Below, piece after piece: positions 25,143-33,636 of a stretch of 64,000 nucleotides of DNA. The notes beneath the pieces were generated by a model. The model saw only the letters and a list, made by a program, of their open reading frames with translations, had not been told where the DNA came from and ran no database searches. The translations under genes were made by a program, and so were the position numbers. This DNA comes from Bradyrhizobium sp. 164. GTDB taxonomy: Bacteria > Pseudomonadota > Alphaproteobacteria > Rhizobiales > Xanthobacteraceae. The number at the start of each line of letters is the position of its first letter. The stretch's first letter is position 1. The stretch is from positions 1 through 64,000 of the forward strand of contig NZ_JADPKA010000043.1 of the NCBI RefSeq assembly GCF_023073715.1, read 5' to 3'.

Positions 25143-25935
25143 TTGCTCGCGCGGCGCTCTCGCGCCCCGGACGCAGCGCAGCGCTCCTTCGGCGGTGCGC
25201 TGCAGAGCCGGGGCACCGCGGGCCGATGCAGGTGGGACCGCAACGGCGCATTGGCGCTCCTGTCGCTATCCAAAGGCAAGCGGCGTCCCCGTTGCCATCG
25301 GGATGTCCTTTATACATTCCGCAATTCCTTGGCGCGCAGCCCCTCCGCGCGGCGCATGGACTACTGGTCACAGTCGGCTGCGTGTCGATGGCCGCTTGCC
25401 TTTGGCGGCGAGAGCAGTTGGACCCGAATCTCAGAGCCGCACCCCGATGGCCTGCGCATAACGACAAGGTCGGCTCGCGCCAAGGCTGGGTCGCGTCGTA
25501 GCGAGACGCGTGCTCGAGGGTAGAATGGCGCGCCGCTAGTTCCTTCGCCACGGCGATTTGCATTACGGCGACAGTGCTTCAACTGGACTGGGTCGGAGAG
25601 CTGGCCGGTTTTGGCGGCGATAGCATACTCCGAAATGGCGCGGCGCCCCGCCACCGACGCAGGAACGATTCAGAGCGCGCTCGCGCGGAGTGCCTCACAC
25701 CCCTGACGAGGCTCCCACCGCACAGCACAATTCCTGTAGATATGACGACTGCGTGTCTTGACATCTGAGAGAAAAATTTCACCGAGAGTCGCACATCGAA
25801 CCGACAGCGTCCGCTTGCTTCGCGCATGATGGCATCTCAGGGCCGGGGTTAAGAGCTCCTTTGAATCTGATCGAACACGGAAGCGGGGACATGTCCTCGC
25901 CTCCAGTCCCATGAGGCAAGTCAACCTCTCGGGAA
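25143..25935. other. Long gap without a supported gene (793 bp)
   Basis: This stretch holds one dispersed repeat (25158-25222). Its remaining open frames are short and none has a ribosome site with conserved-looking protein. A patch around 25290-25420 has coding-like composition but no recognisable product. GC falls toward the phasin gene (25720-25800), where a promoter for the phasin is likely. Confidence 0.5.
25158..25222. repeat. Dispersed repeat, CCCCGGACGCAGCGCAGC family, copy 1
   Basis: GCGCCCCGGACGCAGCGCAG...CTTCGGCGGTGCGCTGCAGAGCCGGGGC is an imperfect palindrome. Related sequence recurs at 35343-35486 (both halves) and 28630-28691 (one half). Confidence 0.7.
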
Positions 25936-26433
25936 ATGATGCCGCTTGAGAACGAGGATGGTGCCGTGAGTGAAAGCGAAGTGAAAGTTGGACTGAACGG
26001 GACGAATGGTTACGCAATTCCGTTGTTCGGGTTCCCGAATATCCCGTTGCCTAGCGCGATCGGCGGTTTCGCCGAGCAGGGGGTCGCCAGCGCACAGCAA
26101 GGCTGCGAGAAAATCAAGGTCGCGTCGGCGGAGATGGCGGAAGCGCTGTGTGAGACGTATTCGAGCAATGCCAAGGGCGCAACCGACTACGCGGCCAAGC
26201 TGATCGAAATGTCGAACGCCAATACGGTGTCCGCGATCGACTTCTTCGCGCAGGCCCTGGGTAGCAAGTCAGTCCCGGATGTTTTCACCTTGTCCGTTGC
26301 GCAAGCGCGCAAGACCTTCGACACCGCGTCCGCCCAGAACAAGGAATTGTGGGGGCTTGGGGAGAAGCTTGCGAAAGAAACCGGCGAGCCGATCAAGAAG
26401 TACTTCGCCAAGGTCCTGCATCCGCCCAGCTAA
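25936..26433 (+). CDS. Phasin family protein
   Basis: A 165-residue, mostly helical protein that matches the phasin family: after a variable N-terminus come helices with FAEQGVASAQQGCEKIK, AAKLIEMSNANTVSAIDFF and FTLSVAQARKTFDTASAQNKELWGL. Phasins coat polyhydroxybutyrate granules. There is no signal peptide. The ATG at 25936 is used; a GTG at 25966 with GAGGATGG upstream is a reasonable alternative start. Two small genes follow on the same strand. Confidence 0.88.
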   Translation: MMPLENEDGAVSESEVKVGLNGTNGYAIPLFGFPNIPLPSAIGGFAEQGVASAQQGCEKIKVASAEMAEALCETYSSNAKGATDYAAKLIEMSNANTVSAIDFFAQALGSKSVPDVFTLSVAQARKTFDTASAQNKELWGLGEKLAKETGEPIKKYFAKVLHPPS

Positions 26434-26628
26434 AAAGCTCTCGTCCAAGAGTCCTTCAGGAGGGAAACCGGCCCGTCGGAACAAGCCTCGCCACGAACAT
26501 GCCCCCACATGCTCGACCGATAATGGCCAGGTGCGCGATGCCCCCCAAGTAGCCGCACCAATAAGAGGCGCAATCTGACGGGCCGGCCTTTGTTTCGGAA
26601 TGCAAGCTGACGTGCAAAGGGAGGTCAC

Positions 26629-26838
26629 ATGGGAATGGTCATGATCAAATGCCCGCGAAGCGGCCGCGCTATCCCCACCGGCATCAAGGCCGATCGCGAG
26701 AGTTTTTTGCGCAGCATTGTGTTTTTCAGGCGCACCCATTGTCCGATCTGTCAGGCCGATCACGCCTGGTTTGCACAGGAAGGCTGGGTGGATGAGCCGA
26801 GCGCTCGCGCAGCGCCGCAGCCGTGGCACACGGCCTGA
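26629..26838 (+). CDS. Small zinc-ribbon-like protein
   Basis: A 69-residue protein with two cysteine pairs of the kind that form a zinc ribbon or knuckle, one C in IKCPRSGRAIPTGI and C-x2-C in CPICQADHAWF. The ribosome site AAAGGGAGGT lies just before the ATG and is the strongest in this part of the window, so translation is likely. Function is unknown; related short proteins are common in Bradyrhizobiaceae. Confidence 0.7.
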   Translation: MGMVMIKCPRSGRAIPTGIKADRESFLRSIVFFRRTHCPICQADHAWFAQEGWVDEPSARAAPQPWHTA

Positions 26839-26878
26839 CCGTCCCCACAGCGCGTGGATCGTAATCTGGAGGGACACG

Positions 26879-27076
26879 ATGGCGCGGGCGCAAACAACCA
26901 ATGCACGCTCCGTCTTCTTGATGCAGGCCAGGGAATTTCTTGACGAAGCACGACGACTGAAGCCGGGCCCCGCGCGCAACGAACTGCGCGAGGTGGCGGC
27001 GGTGCTGCGCGAGCTTGCGAAAATCGAGGCGCAATGCAAATCTGCAGGGGACAGTGATCGACCCGAGAGAACGTGA
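26879..27076 (+). CDS. Small helical protein of unknown function
   Basis: A 65-residue protein starting MARAQTTNARSVFL after a GGAGGG ribosome site. It is charged and predicted helical, with FLDEARRLKPGPARNELREV and VLRELAKIEAQ. No membrane segment, cysteine motif or known domain. It follows the zinc-ribbon gene by 40 bp and likely shares its transcript. Confidence 0.6.
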   Translation: MARAQTTNARSVFLMQAREFLDEARRLKPGPARNELREVAAVLRELAKIEAQCKSAGDSDRPERT

Positions 27077-27131
27077 TCAGGTTCGACGCACCGTCCTTCT
27101 CTCTCCGGCAACTGGCTTTTAGTTCACCAGC

Positions 27132-27165
27132 GCCCTCCTGACTTCCCCGGAAGGACGAGGAGGGC
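27132..27165. terminator. Inverted repeat between convergent genes, possible bidirectional terminator
   Basis: GCCCTCCT (27132-27139) and AGGAGGGC (27158-27165) form an 8-bp stem with an inner CTTCCCCGGAAG palindrome. It lies between the small helical protein and the Crp/Fnr gene, which face each other. No T-tract. Confidence 0.35.
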
Positions 27166-27209
27166 AATCGTGCAAGGTTGCGGCGTGTCTCGACCCGATT
27201 GAAAGCAGC

Positions 27210-27986
27210 TTACCCTGCGCCGCCGGGTTCGCTGGTCAGGATTCGCCGATCTCGCGAAAGGGCCGTTTCGCGTGATCGGCCCATCCCCATCGAGAACACC
27301 TCCTCGATTTCGCGCCGCATGGTGTCGTGGCACTCGCAGGCGGCCGCCGCCAGTCGGGACCGGTCGATTTCGATCTGGCCTCTTCGATCAGAGATGATCG
27401 CAGCGGACGCGCGCAGATTGCGCATCAAGAGCGTCACCGTCGTTCGTCGGACACCGAGTATTTGCGACAGCTCCTGCTGGGTGAGCGGAAGGACGTCTTG
27501 GTCGACGCAGTCGCGCAACTGAAGCAGCCAACGCGACATGCGGGCTTCGACCGGATGCAGCGCATGGCAGGCCGAGCCGAGCTGAAACTGTATGAGCATC
27601 GCTCTAACGTGGCTCTGGATTGCGTGGCGGATCGCAGGGCTCCGGGCAAAAGCGGCGTGAAATCGCGACGCGGAAATCCGAGAGGCGGTGCCCGCCACCC
27701 GAACCATGGCGGTAATGGCCGAAGGCGACGGCCCCAGCACCGAAAGACTGCCTACGACCCCGTCACGCCCGATCACTGCGGTTGCGACCGTCCGGCCATC
27801 CGCCATGTCGACCATCAGCGAGATGGCGCCGGCATGAGGAAAGAAGACGTAATCGACCTGCTCGCCCGCTTGCGAGAGCACCGCGTTGTGATCGAGGACG
27901 ACCATCTCCAGCTCGGGCGCCAGCAGATCGAAGTCTGATCGCGGAAGTGTTGCAAGAAGGCGGTTAGCAAATCCGCCGGGAGCCAT
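27210..27986 (-). CDS. Crp/Fnr-family transcriptional regulator
   Basis: A 258-residue regulator. The N-terminal cyclic-nucleotide-like beta-barrel covers about 15-130 (VLSQAGEQVDYVFFPHAGAISLM). The C-terminal winged helix has LTQQELSQILGVRRTTVTLLMRNL as recognition segment. It has no cluster of cysteines for an Fe-S centre as in FNR/FixL-type sensors and lacks the canonical cAMP-binding RSE motif, so its signal is unknown. This branch is common in Bradyrhizobium and has been linked to stress responses. ATG 27986 is used; a GTG six bases earlier is possible. Whether it binds the palindromes near 24165-24207 is an open question. Confidence 0.9.
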   Translation of the reverse strand: MAPGGFANRLLATLPRSDFDLLAPELEMVVLDHNAVLSQAGEQVDYVFFPHAGAISLMVDMADGRTVATAVIGRDGVVGSLSVLGPSPSAITAMVRVAGTASRISASRFHAAFARSPAIRHAIQSHVRAMLIQFQLGSACHALHPVEARMSRWLLQLRDCVDQDVLPLTQQELSQILGVRRTTVTLLMRNLRASAAIISDRRGQIEIDRSRLAAAACECHDTMRREIEEVFSMGMGRSRETALSRDRRILTSEPGGAG

Positions 27987-28707
27987 TACCACAGCGAAGC
28001 CGCGGTAACGCTTGCACCGCTTCCTCCATTCGAAGCGGCGCCGAACAGCGATCTCAACATTTGTTTAAGTCTGCTTTCTCTACGCGCACTGATATCCAAT
28101 TCATTTTCCAGACGCCTTCGCTCTCAACAACAATCTCAACGCTCAACCGCGCAACGCCACGATTTCGATGCAAGTGCACCGCGAGCAGCAATGCAATTGC
28201 AAAATGCGCATGGGTAAAACCCTACGGCCAGACGGAATCCCAGAGTTCCACATGCTTCGTTTACTCTTGCGCATTGAGCAATCCCAGTTTCGCTCGACAT
28301 GGAACAGATCAACTTATCGAATGTGTCTGCGAATTGCTGTCCTACGCCGCGAACGCACTCACGATCTGGATAGTCACAAGCTCAATCTCCTCGCACCAGG
28401 AGATAGCATTGCGCTTCCGCCAAGATGTGCACTGACCTCGCAAGCCGAGAGCGCATCAACAGCCAAACGGTTTGTCGCGGAGCTACCTACGCTTCGGCGG
28501 ATGTGGACGCGTTGATTGCGGCTTGTTCCAAGTACGGCCGTGGCAGCCTGAGGCGACGCTTGCGCGCAATCGGCAGACGACATCGTACAAAATCGCGAAG
28601 TTGGCGCCCATGTAGCAGCGGGGAACGTGGCTTCTGGGTCCCGGCTCTGCGCATCAACACAAAGGGCGTTGCTGCTAATCCGGGACACGGGAGTGGGGTG
28701 CTGAGGT
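27987..28707. other. Gene-poor gap with lower GC (721 bp)
   Basis: From about 28040 to 28430 the sequence is clearly poorer in GC than its surroundings. Open frames there have no convincing ribosome site or recognisable product. The right end (28630-28691) is a half copy of a dispersed repeat. The stretch may be decayed foreign DNA. Confidence 0.5.
28630..28691. repeat. Dispersed repeat, half copy (CTTCTGGGTCCCGGCTCTGCG)
   Basis: Nearly identical to the reverse complement of 35345-35402: both read CTTCTGGGTCC-GGCTCTGCGCA, then AAGGGCGTTG and TCCGGGACACG. Only one arm of the element is present here. Confidence 0.7.
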
Positions 28708-30129
28708 TTACGAGAAGAACGCGATCTTCTCGGCCTGGGTCATGCGGCGGATGGGCGCGAGCGGGTCGTTCGCCGGCGCGCGGGGCTTCTGCAAGATGCC
28801 GCTGGCGAGGATGGTGGCGCCGAGCGAGGGCTCCGGCAAGGACGCGGACAGGGGCGAGGGCATCGGCAGCGGCGCGGTTGGCGCTGCCGCGAATGTTGCC
28901 GTGGCCGCCATGGCCGGGGCCTGCTGCTCCATCACTTCGGCGGCAGCTTCCGCGATGGCGTCGGTGAGGCGCGCGAGCGAGTCCATCGCGATCGGCGCGT
29001 CCGCGGGCTCTTCCTCGACCGCTGCGACGACCGGCTCTGGCGCGATCGGCTCCGGCAACTCCGCCGCAACGGGAGCTGCGACCTCGGCAGCTGCCGGCTC
29101 CGGAGCGACCGCTTCATTCTCCACCGGCTCGATGATCTCGTCGAAGTCGGAATCGGGCGCCGCCATCTCCAGCGCGATGGCCTCGAGGATGGCTTCGTCC
29201 TCGGCTTCCGCGGCGGCATCGAGCGAGAACGCCTCGGTTGCTTCCGTCAAGGCGGCCGGTTCAGTGGCCGGCTCTTCGAACGAGGCGCCTTCAAGCTTGG
29301 CATCATCAGGCACGACATGGTCGAGCGCAGCGTTTTCGGGAGCGATCTGGCTTTCGGCAACGATCTCCGGCGCGACTGCGGCGTCCATGGCCCGCTCGGC
29401 AACGGCAGACGTCTCAGTGACGCCAGTTGCTTCGACCTCAGGAGTGGCTGCGATGTCCTGCGGCGCCTCCGTAGAAGCCACGGGGGCTTCGCTGGCCATC
29501 GCGCCAGGTGCGACCTCGGCAGGCGGCACGTCAGCAGACGACGGCGCCTCCTGCCTCGGAGCCGGCTCGTAAGGCGCCGCTTGCGGCGTTGCGCCGCCGT
29601 CGAGCTGCTCGACCCGATCCCTCAGCAGATCGAAGGCAGCCTGGAGCTCGACGCGGGGGTCGATGGTCGAAATCTGTCCGCAGGCCGCCTCGATCGAGGC
29701 GAGCTGCGAATCAATGAGGTCGCAGATTCGCCCGTCGGCGCCGATCTCGCGCCAGCGCCAGGAGATCTCCTTGATGATACGCACCCCGCGCGGGATCGGC
29801 GCGAGGCTCGCCTCGATCGCGGCGGGATCGAACGCCGCGATCGCAATCGTCTCGGCCTCGCGGATGGCGCGGCGGATATCGACCAGCGCCTCGGGCAGGC
29901 GGTCCTCGACGACGGGTTGTCGCTGTGCCGCAAGGGTTTCTTCGATCTTCGCAACCGCATCGAGCACCATGCGGGTGTCGGCATTGCGGTTGCGCTTGGC
30001 ATATTCGCCGAGGAACCAGCGGCCGCGCGCGGTCTCCATGAAGGCTTCGCGGATCGCGTCGTAATCCTGCTCGTTCGGCTCGGCCGCGCGGGCAGACATG
30101 GGCGAAAGGGCGAATGCTTCGTTGGCCAT
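28708..30129 (-). CDS. Acidic Ala/Glu/Pro-rich protein with conserved-looking ends, unknown function
   Basis: A 473-residue cytoplasmic protein in three parts. Residues 1-185 look folded and helical (YDAIREAFMETARGRWFL, EYAKRNRNADTRMVLDAV, ISWRWREIGADGRICDLID, RVELQAAFDLLRDRVEQLDG). Residues 190-400 are a low-complexity, strongly acidic linker of Ala, Glu, Pro and Val. The last 20 residues end in DPLAPIRRMTQAEKIAFFS, which looks conserved. The N-terminal part has the feel of a chemotaxis-phosphatase (CheZ-like) helical bundle, but no catalytic motif could be placed. Start 30129 was chosen over 30177 because the extra residues are not protein-like. Divergent from the MFS gene with 75 bp between. 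Confidence 0.65.
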   Translation of the reverse strand: MANEAFALSPMSARAAEPNEQDYDAIREAFMETARGRWFLGEYAKRNRNADTRMVLDAVAKIEETLAAQRQPVVEDRLPEALVDIRRAIREAETIAIAAFDPAAIEASLAPIPRGVRIIKEISWRWREIGADGRICDLIDSQLASIEAACGQISTIDPRVELQAAFDLLRDRVEQLDGGATPQAAPYEPAPRQEAPSSADVPPAEVAPGAMASEAPVASTEAPQDIAATPEVEATGVTETSAVAERAMDAAVAPEIVAESQIAPENAALDHVVPDDAKLEGASFEEPATEPAALTEATEAFSLDAAAEAEDEAILEAIALEMAAPDSDFDEIIEPVENEAVAPEPAAAEVAAPVAAELPEPIAPEPVVAAVEEEPADAPIAMDSLARLTDAIAEAAAEVMEQQAPAMAATATFAAAPTAPLPMPSPLSASLPEPSLGATILASGILQKPRAPANDPLAPIRRMTQAEKIAFFS

Positions 30130-30204
30130 GACAATCTCGTCGCGCAAATCACCGCGCGTTACTGTAACGATCACCACGATATCGACCGAATCGCAATTGG
30201 TTTG

Positions 30205-31401
30205 ATGGCAGGCGAATCACAAATCCCCATCGCGGAAGCCAAGAAGCGGCGTTTCGCCGTGAGCCTCGCCCTGTTCTATTCGGCCGTCTTCGCGGTCTCG
30301 GGCACGCATCTGCCGTTCTTCCCGGTATGGCTGAAGGCGATCGGCGTCGACGCGGCCTGGATCGGCCTCATCAACGCGCTGCCGGCGATCACGCGCTTCA
30401 CCACGCTGCCGCAAGTGACCGCCTTTGCCGAAAAGCGGCAGGCTATTCGCGCCGCCATGATGGTGTCGGTGCTGGCGACGGCGATCGGCTTTACCGCGGT
30501 CGGCTTGCAGCAGCAGCCGCTGGCCCTGTTCCTCATCTATGCGCTGACCTGCATGATGTGGACGCCGACGATGCCGCTGACCGATGCCTACGCGCTGCAC
30601 GGTGTCGCGCGTTACGGGCTCGATTACGGGCCGTTGCGGCTGTGGGGCTCGGCGGCGTTCGCCGCAGGCTCGCTCGCCTGCGGCTATCTCGTCGACAGCA
30701 TCGCGCCACGTGATCTGATCTGGGTCATCGTGGCATGGGCCGTCGTTGCGGTTCTCGCCAGCTTGCTGCTTCAGCCGCTCGACGAGGTCAGGCGCAGGAC
30801 CGCCGAGACGCATGCCGGCAAGGCCTTGCTGCGCGATGGCGGCTTTTGGGCGATCATCGCCTCGGCGGCGCTGATCCAGGGCAGCCACGTCGCTTATTAC
30901 ACCTTCTCGGCCATCAATTGGCAGCTCCAGGGCCTCGGCGGGTTGACGATCGCGGCCCTGTGGACGCTGGGTGTGATCGCGGAGATCGTCGTGTTCGCCC
31001 TTTCGCCGCGCGTCTCGCTGCATCCGTCCACGATGATGGCAATCGGGGGGCTCAGCGCCGTGGTGCGCTGGATCGTCACCGCCAACGAGCCGCCGCTGGC
31101 GCTGCTCGCGATCGTGCAACTCGGCCACGGTCTCACCTTCGGCATGACCATCATCGGCACCATGAATCTCCTGGTGCAGCGCGTGCCGGCGCACCAGATT
31201 GCGCGGGGACAGGGCTACTACGCCGCGTGCAACGGTCTATTGGGCGCAACGACCTCGATCGCGTCAGGCGCGATCTACGCCCGCATCGGCGACGGCCTGT
31301 ATTACGTCATGGCCGCGATGGCCGCTGCCGGTGCGCTGGTGATCTGGTCGGCGCGGCACCGGCTCAAGTCTCATCCCCAGAGCGAAGCGTCCGGCGGGTA
31401 A
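30205..31401 (+). CDS. MFS transporter, HcaT/phenylpropionate-permease-like
   Basis: A 398-residue membrane protein with 12 hydrophobic segments. The N-terminus FAVSLALFYSAVFAVSGTHLP and the segment YGPLRLWGSAAFAAGSLACG resemble the MFS_1-like/HcaT group, which imports aromatic acids or nucleosides. Substrate is unknown. ATG 30205 begins just before the first helix. The 3' end overlaps the convergent epimerase gene by 31 bp. Confidence 0.83.
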   Translation: MAGESQIPIAEAKKRRFAVSLALFYSAVFAVSGTHLPFFPVWLKAIGVDAAWIGLINALPAITRFTTLPQVTAFAEKRQAIRAAMMVSVLATAIGFTAVGLQQQPLALFLIYALTCMMWTPTMPLTDAYALHGVARYGLDYGPLRLWGSAAFAAGSLACGYLVDSIAPRDLIWVIVAWAVVAVLASLLLQPLDEVRRRTAETHAGKALLRDGGFWAIIASAALIQGSHVAYYTFSAINWQLQGLGGLTIAALWTLGVIAEIVVFALSPRVSLHPSTMMAIGGLSAVVRWIVTANEPPLALLAIVQLGHGLTFGMTIIGTMNLLVQRVPAHQIARGQGYYAACNGLLGATTSIASGAIYARIGDGLYYVMAAMAAAGALVIWSARHRLKSHPQSEASGG

Positions 31402-32366
31402 ACCAGGCTGTCGTCATAACGCAGGCCGTGATCGCGATCGCGCGCCAGCAGCAGCGGGCCGTCGAGATCGACGAAGCGCGCCTGCGGCGTCACCAGCATC
31501 GCAGGCGCCATCGACAGCGAGGTCGCGACCATGCAGCCGATCATGATCTCGAAGCCGAGCGACCGCGCAGCATCGGCCATGGCCAGCGCTTCGGTGAGGC
31601 CGCCGGTCTTATCGAGCTTGATGTTCACGGCGTCGTAGCGCGCGCGCAGGGGCTCGAGCGACGAGCGGTCGTGCACGCTCTCGTCGGCGCAGACCGCGAC
31701 CGGACGCTTGATCCGTGCCAGCGCCTCGTCCTTGCCAGCGGGCAGCGGCTGCTCCACGAGCGTGACGCCGACGTCGGCGCAGGCGGCAAGATTGTGCTCC
31801 AGATTGGCGTCGTTCCAGGCCTCGTTGGCGTCGACGATCAGCTCGGATTCGGGTGCGGCCTTGCGCACCGCCGCGATCCGCGCCGGATCGTCTTCGCCGC
31901 CCAGCTTGATCTTGAGCAGCGGCCGGTGTGCGGCCTTGGCGGTCGCCGCGGCCATGCTCTCGGGCGTGCCGAGGGAGATGGTGTAGGCGGTCGTCCGCTC
32001 GCCGGGCTCCGGGCGGCCCAGCAGGTTCCAGGCGCGCAGGCCGGCCGCCTTGGCCTCGAGGTCAATCAGGGCGCAATCCAGCGCGTTACGAGCCGCTCCA
32101 GGCGGCATTGCCGCCTGGAGGGCCTGCCGCGTCAGCCCGCCCGCCACGGCCTGCTGCATGGCCTGAATGGCGCCGAGCGCCGCTTCCGGAGTCTCGCCGT
32201 AGCGGGGGTAGGGCACGCACTCGCCGCGGCCGGTCAGCCCGTCCTGGCTGACCTCCGCCACGACGGTCACGGCCTCGGTCTTGGCCCCCCGGCTAATGGT
32301 AAAGCTGCCGGCAATCGGAAAGCGCTCGATTCGTGCCGCCAGGGAGACAAGTTTGCTGGAAGTCAT
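31371..32366 (-). CDS. dgcA: Enolase-superfamily racemase: N-acetyl-D-Glu racemase DgcA / L-Ala-D/L-Glu dipeptide epimerase type
   Basis: A 331-residue enolase-superfamily enzyme with the two catalytic lysines on opposite sides: K-x-K in LLKIKLGG, and the later VNIKLDKTGG. Metal ligands are D in IVDANEAWN, E in VEQPLP and D in CADES. This two-lysine layout and the N-terminal TISRGAKTEA identify the MLE-subgroup racemase/epimerases acting on Glu-containing substrates. No dgcN partner is adjacent, so the dipeptide-epimerase role in cell-wall peptide recycling remains possible. Start 32366 opens at conserved sequence. Convergent overlap of 31 bp with the MFS gene. Confidence 0.82.
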   Translation of the reverse strand: MTSSKLVSLAARIERFPIAGSFTISRGAKTEAVTVVAEVSQDGLTGRGECVPYPRYGETPEAALGAIQAMQQAVAGGLTRQALQAAMPPGAARNALDCALIDLEAKAAGLRAWNLLGRPEPGERTTAYTISLGTPESMAAATAKAAHRPLLKIKLGGEDDPARIAAVRKAAPESELIVDANEAWNDANLEHNLAACADVGVTLVEQPLPAGKDEALARIKRPVAVCADESVHDRSSLEPLRARYDAVNIKLDKTGGLTEALAMADAARSLGFEIMIGCMVATSLSMAPAMLVTPQARFVDLDGPLLLARDRDHGLRYDDSLVYPPDASLWG

Positions 32367-32500
32367 TTTGAACCCTGGCGAAATCTGAACCTGCTGGTTA
32401 CCTCTAGCAACTAATAGTGGCCAGTTGGGGATACCTTCTCTAGGTAAGGGCGCGTGCGCAACCTTCTGTTTTCCTCCGTCCCGGCAGGGGAGCGGACATC

Positions 32501-33634
32501 TTGAGCGGCGATCCGAAGCTGGAACGGGTTGCCAAGGGCAATGCGCTTGCACTCTGCGCCACCGGGACCTGGACCGCGAGCTTCGCGCCGGTCCTGGAGC
32601 GGATGGTGGCCGATGCCGAGCAGCTCGCCGGCAGCCCCCAAAGCATTTTCATCGACGTCTCCGAAGTCGCCAAGCTCGACACGTTCGGTGCCTGGCTGAT
32701 CGAGCGGCTGCGCCGCAGCCTGACGAAAGGACCTGTCGAGGCCCAGATCGCGGGGCTCTCCGCCAATTATTCGAGCCTGGTGGACGAGGTGCGGCGGGTC
32801 AGGGCGACGCCCGTGGTCGACGGCAGCACGATCACCATCATCGGCATGCTGGAGCAGATCGGCCGGGCGGTCGCCGGCGTGGCCGGTACGATGGCCGGCC
32901 TCGTCGACATGCTCGGCGCGGTGCTCGCGGCGGGCTTTCGCGTCCTGATCCACCCGCGCTCGTTCCGCCTGACCTCGACCGTGCACCATATGGAGCAGGT
33001 CTGCTGGCGCGCGGTGCCGATCATCGTGCTGATCACCTTCCTGATCGGCTGCATCATCGCCCAACAAGGCATCTTCCATTTCCGAAGGTTCGGCGCCGAT
33101 ATCTTCGTCGTCGACATGCTCGGCGTGCTGGTGTTGCGCGAAATCGGCGTGCTGCTGGTCGCGATCATGGTCGCCGGCCGCTCGGGCAGCGCCTACACTG
33201 CCGAACTCGGCTCGATGAAGATGCGCGAGGAGATCGACGCGCTGCGCACCATGGGGTTCGACCCGATCGAAGTGCTGGTGCTGCCGCGCATGATGGCACT
33301 CGTGATTGCGCTGCCGATCCTCGCTTTCCTCGGCGCGATGGCCGCGCTCTATGGCGGCGGGCTCGTCGCCTGGCTTTATGGCGGTGTCCAGCCGGAGGCC
33401 TTCTTGTTGCGGCTGCGCGACGCCATTTCGATCGATCATTTCATCGTCGGTATCGTCAAGGCACCCGTGATGGCTGCGGTGATCGGCATCGTCGCCTGCG
33501 TCGAAGGGCTCGCGGTGCAGGGCAGCGCGGAATCGCTTGGACAGCACACGACCGCGTCGGTGGTGAAGGGCATCTTCTTCGTCATCGTCATGGACGGCAT
33601 CTTCGCCATCTTCTTCGCCTCGATCGGGATGTGA
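32501..33634 (+). CDS. mlaE: MlaE-type ABC transporter permease with fused N-terminal STAS (MlaB-like) domain
   Basis: A 377-residue fusion. Residues 1-110 are a STAS domain (FIDVSEVAKLDTFGAWLIERL), the role of separate MlaB in E. coli. Residues 120-377 form the MlaE permease with five or six helices, and include GCIIAQQGIFHFRRFGAD, GRSGSAYTAELGSMKMREEIDALRTMG-type coupling helix and GLAVQGSAESLG. It moves phospholipids between the membranes with MlaF and MlaD. The start is a TTG at 32501 preceded by AGGGGAG; no closer ATG fits. First gene of mlaEFD. Confidence 0.92.
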   Translation: MSGDPKLERVAKGNALALCATGTWTASFAPVLERMVADAEQLAGSPQSIFIDVSEVAKLDTFGAWLIERLRRSLTKGPVEAQIAGLSANYSSLVDEVRRVRATPVVDGSTITIIGMLEQIGRAVAGVAGTMAGLVDMLGAVLAAGFRVLIHPRSFRLTSTVHHMEQVCWRAVPIIVLITFLIGCIIAQQGIFHFRRFGADIFVVDMLGVLVLREIGVLLVAIMVAGRSGSAYTAELGSMKMREEIDALRTMGFDPIEVLVLPRMMALVIALPILAFLGAMAALYGGGLVAWLYGGVQPEAFLLRLRDAISIDHFIVGIVKAPVMAAVIGIVACVEGLAVQGSAESLGQHTTASVVKGIFFVIVMDGIFAIFFASIGM

Positions 33635-33636
33635 CG

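Noticed and set aside
28061..28515. Two overlapping plus-strand frames in the low-GC gap
   Set aside because: No ribosome site, no recognisable domain, and unusual Cys/His/Arg content suggest non-coding DNA.
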